13,713 nt of DNA from Oligoflexia bacterium (GTDB lineage: Bacteria; Bdellovibrionota; UBA1018; CAIMNF01): contig CAIOKW010000053.1 in the NCBI GenBank assembly GCA_903858975.1, positions 1 through 13,713 on the forward strand, in the 5' to 3' direction. The notes beneath the pieces were generated by a model that was given only the letters and a program-made list of their open reading frames with translations, was not told the DNA's origin and searched no databases. Positions 12,959 to 13,713 of the stretch are shown here, piece after piece (the first letter of the stretch is position 1; each line of letters starts with the position of its first letter). The position numbers were made by a program, and so were the translations under genes.

Positions 12959-13670
12959 CAGTAACCTCTTTTTTAAAATCAAATGGATGAACCCCTAAAT
13001 GGATGAGCGTATTTCTCACCTCAGGTTCCATACCGGTCGTAACATAATACTCTAATCGAATGGACTCTTTAAGACCCAAAAATTCAAGAATTTCCCGATC
13101 CTCTAAAATCTGAGTTCGGGGGCTCTTTCCACTATAACTTCGGTCAAAATCTCTTAAACTCATCGGGTGCGTTTTCGTTTTCAATTCAAGCCAAGAGTGT
13201 TGTCCTTGATCTGATCTCACAAAATCGATTTCCTTACTTAGGATCCACTCTTTGATCCATTGAAGCTTCTTTTCGGGTGCTGTACTTCCACCCGCAGCAA
13301 GATGACGCAGCATCGCTGGAGACTGAAAGATGTGCGGGAACCGACGCTCCCACACTTCCATTCCTCCTGTGCCCGTTCCCAGATCATTCACTACGTTCTT
13401 AATTGCGCGATCCAAACCTTGAACCACTTCGGGCATTTCACTGAGTCGCATCGATGATTTTAAGACTTTTGGAAAACCGAGAAGTCCATACATCTCACCC
13501 AGCATCCCTGTGATCTGATTGTGGATCAAAGTCGAGCGTTCCGTCATTTTTTCGATTCCCGATCGCTCACTCAGATCACTCAAATGGCTATTGAGATCAC
13601 GGAATTTTTCAAAAAGTACTTTTTGCGATTGCTCTGCTGCTTCTGGGCTCACAGCCTTTAATTTCTTCAA
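12936..13670 (-). CDS. Uncharacterised protein with a PD-(D/E)XK nuclease-like signature
   Basis: I do not recognise this 244-residue protein by name. Residues 1-60 look helical and charged, possibly a short coiled coil. A GEMYGLLGF segment (58-66) could supply the N-terminal conserved Glu. EIDFV (147-151) followed by WLELKTKTHP (160-169) has the form D-x(12)-E-x-K expected of the PD-(D/E)XK superfamily, with Asp149, Glu162 and Lys164 as the catalytic triad. A Gln (187) and a helix follow. There is no signal peptide or membrane helix. The TTG at 13670 is used because AAAGGA lies just upstream and an in-frame stop lies at 13707-13709; an ATG at 13674 is in another frame. It overlaps ade by 23 bp. 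A nuclease function is inferred from the motif only; a degenerate nuclease fold is possible. Confidence 0.72.
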   Translation of the reverse strand: MKKLKAVSPEAAEQSQKVLFEKFRDLNSHLSDLSERSGIEKMTERSTLIHNQITGMLGEMYGLLGFPKVLKSSMRLSEMPEVVQGLDRAIKNVVNDLGTGTGGMEVWERRFPHIFQSPAMLRHLAAGGSTAPEKKLQWIKEWILSKEIDFVRSDQGQHSWLELKTKTHPMSLRDFDRSYSGKSPRTQILEDREILEFLGLKESIRLEYYVTTGMEPEVRNTLIHLGVHPFDFKKEVTDVTPAVH

Positions 13671-13713
13671 ACATTCCTTTGATGCACTTTTAAAAATATT
13701 GATCAGTTATCTG

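Overview
The window is compact bacterial chromosome with almost no intergenic space. It holds twelve complete protein-coding genes, one partial gene at the left edge and one tRNA. The gene set is Gram-negative: a lipid-A-type phosphoesterase, a TonB-dependent outer-membrane receptor, a lipoprotein and LD-carboxypeptidase. A sigma-54 activator, a free-standing cyclic-nucleotide-binding domain and this mix of families suggest a Bdellovibrionota or other former 'deltaproteobacterial' lineage. That is an inference from gene style, not a proven identity. I see no phage, insertion sequence, CRISPR array, toxin-antitoxin pair or obvious horizontally acquired island.

Layout. 1-1008 (minus): N-terminal part of a sigma-54 activator with a degenerate FHA-like domain and an AAA+ core; it runs off the left edge. 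1071-2674 (plus): engB/ysxC GTPase overlapping an S66 LD-carboxypeptidase by 4 bp. 2783-2869 (plus): tRNA-Leu(CAA) with an encoded CCA and a plausible promoter. 2960-3364 (plus): small exported protein of unknown function. 3378-5225 (minus): a two-gene unit, an RlmM-like 2'-O-methyltransferase followed by a membrane-anchored left-handed beta-helix acyltransferase. 5300-9057 (plus): TonB, TonB-dependent receptor and lipoprotein, coupled end to end. 9152-10682 (plus): cyclic-nucleotide-binding domain protein, metallophosphoesterase and DUF3147 membrane protein, each overlapping the next. 10767-11282 (plus): exported DUF3465 protein. 11279-13670 (minus): a PD-(D/E)XK-like protein overlapping adenine deaminase.

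How the genes work together. The 5300-9057 unit looks like a private outer-membrane uptake or sensing machine: energiser, gated barrel with an N-terminal carboxypeptidase-regulatory-like domain, and lipoprotein. It has no ExbB/ExbD in view. The 9152-10682 unit pairs a small-molecule sensor domain with an LpxH-like phosphoesterase and a small membrane protein, with tight translational coupling. The engB-LD-carboxypeptidase pair combines ribosome assembly with peptidoglycan turnover.

The most interesting points are these two coupled modules, the PD-(D/E)XK-like protein joined to adenine deaminase, and a translation-start pattern. Several operon-head genes have no Shine-Dalgarno sequence and carry a TARACT-like -10 hexamer 6-8 nt before ATG, which suggests leaderless transcripts. 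Most operon-internal genes have good Shine-Dalgarno sites. No single locus here can be shown from sequence alone to be a new biological system; the modules above are the best candidates.
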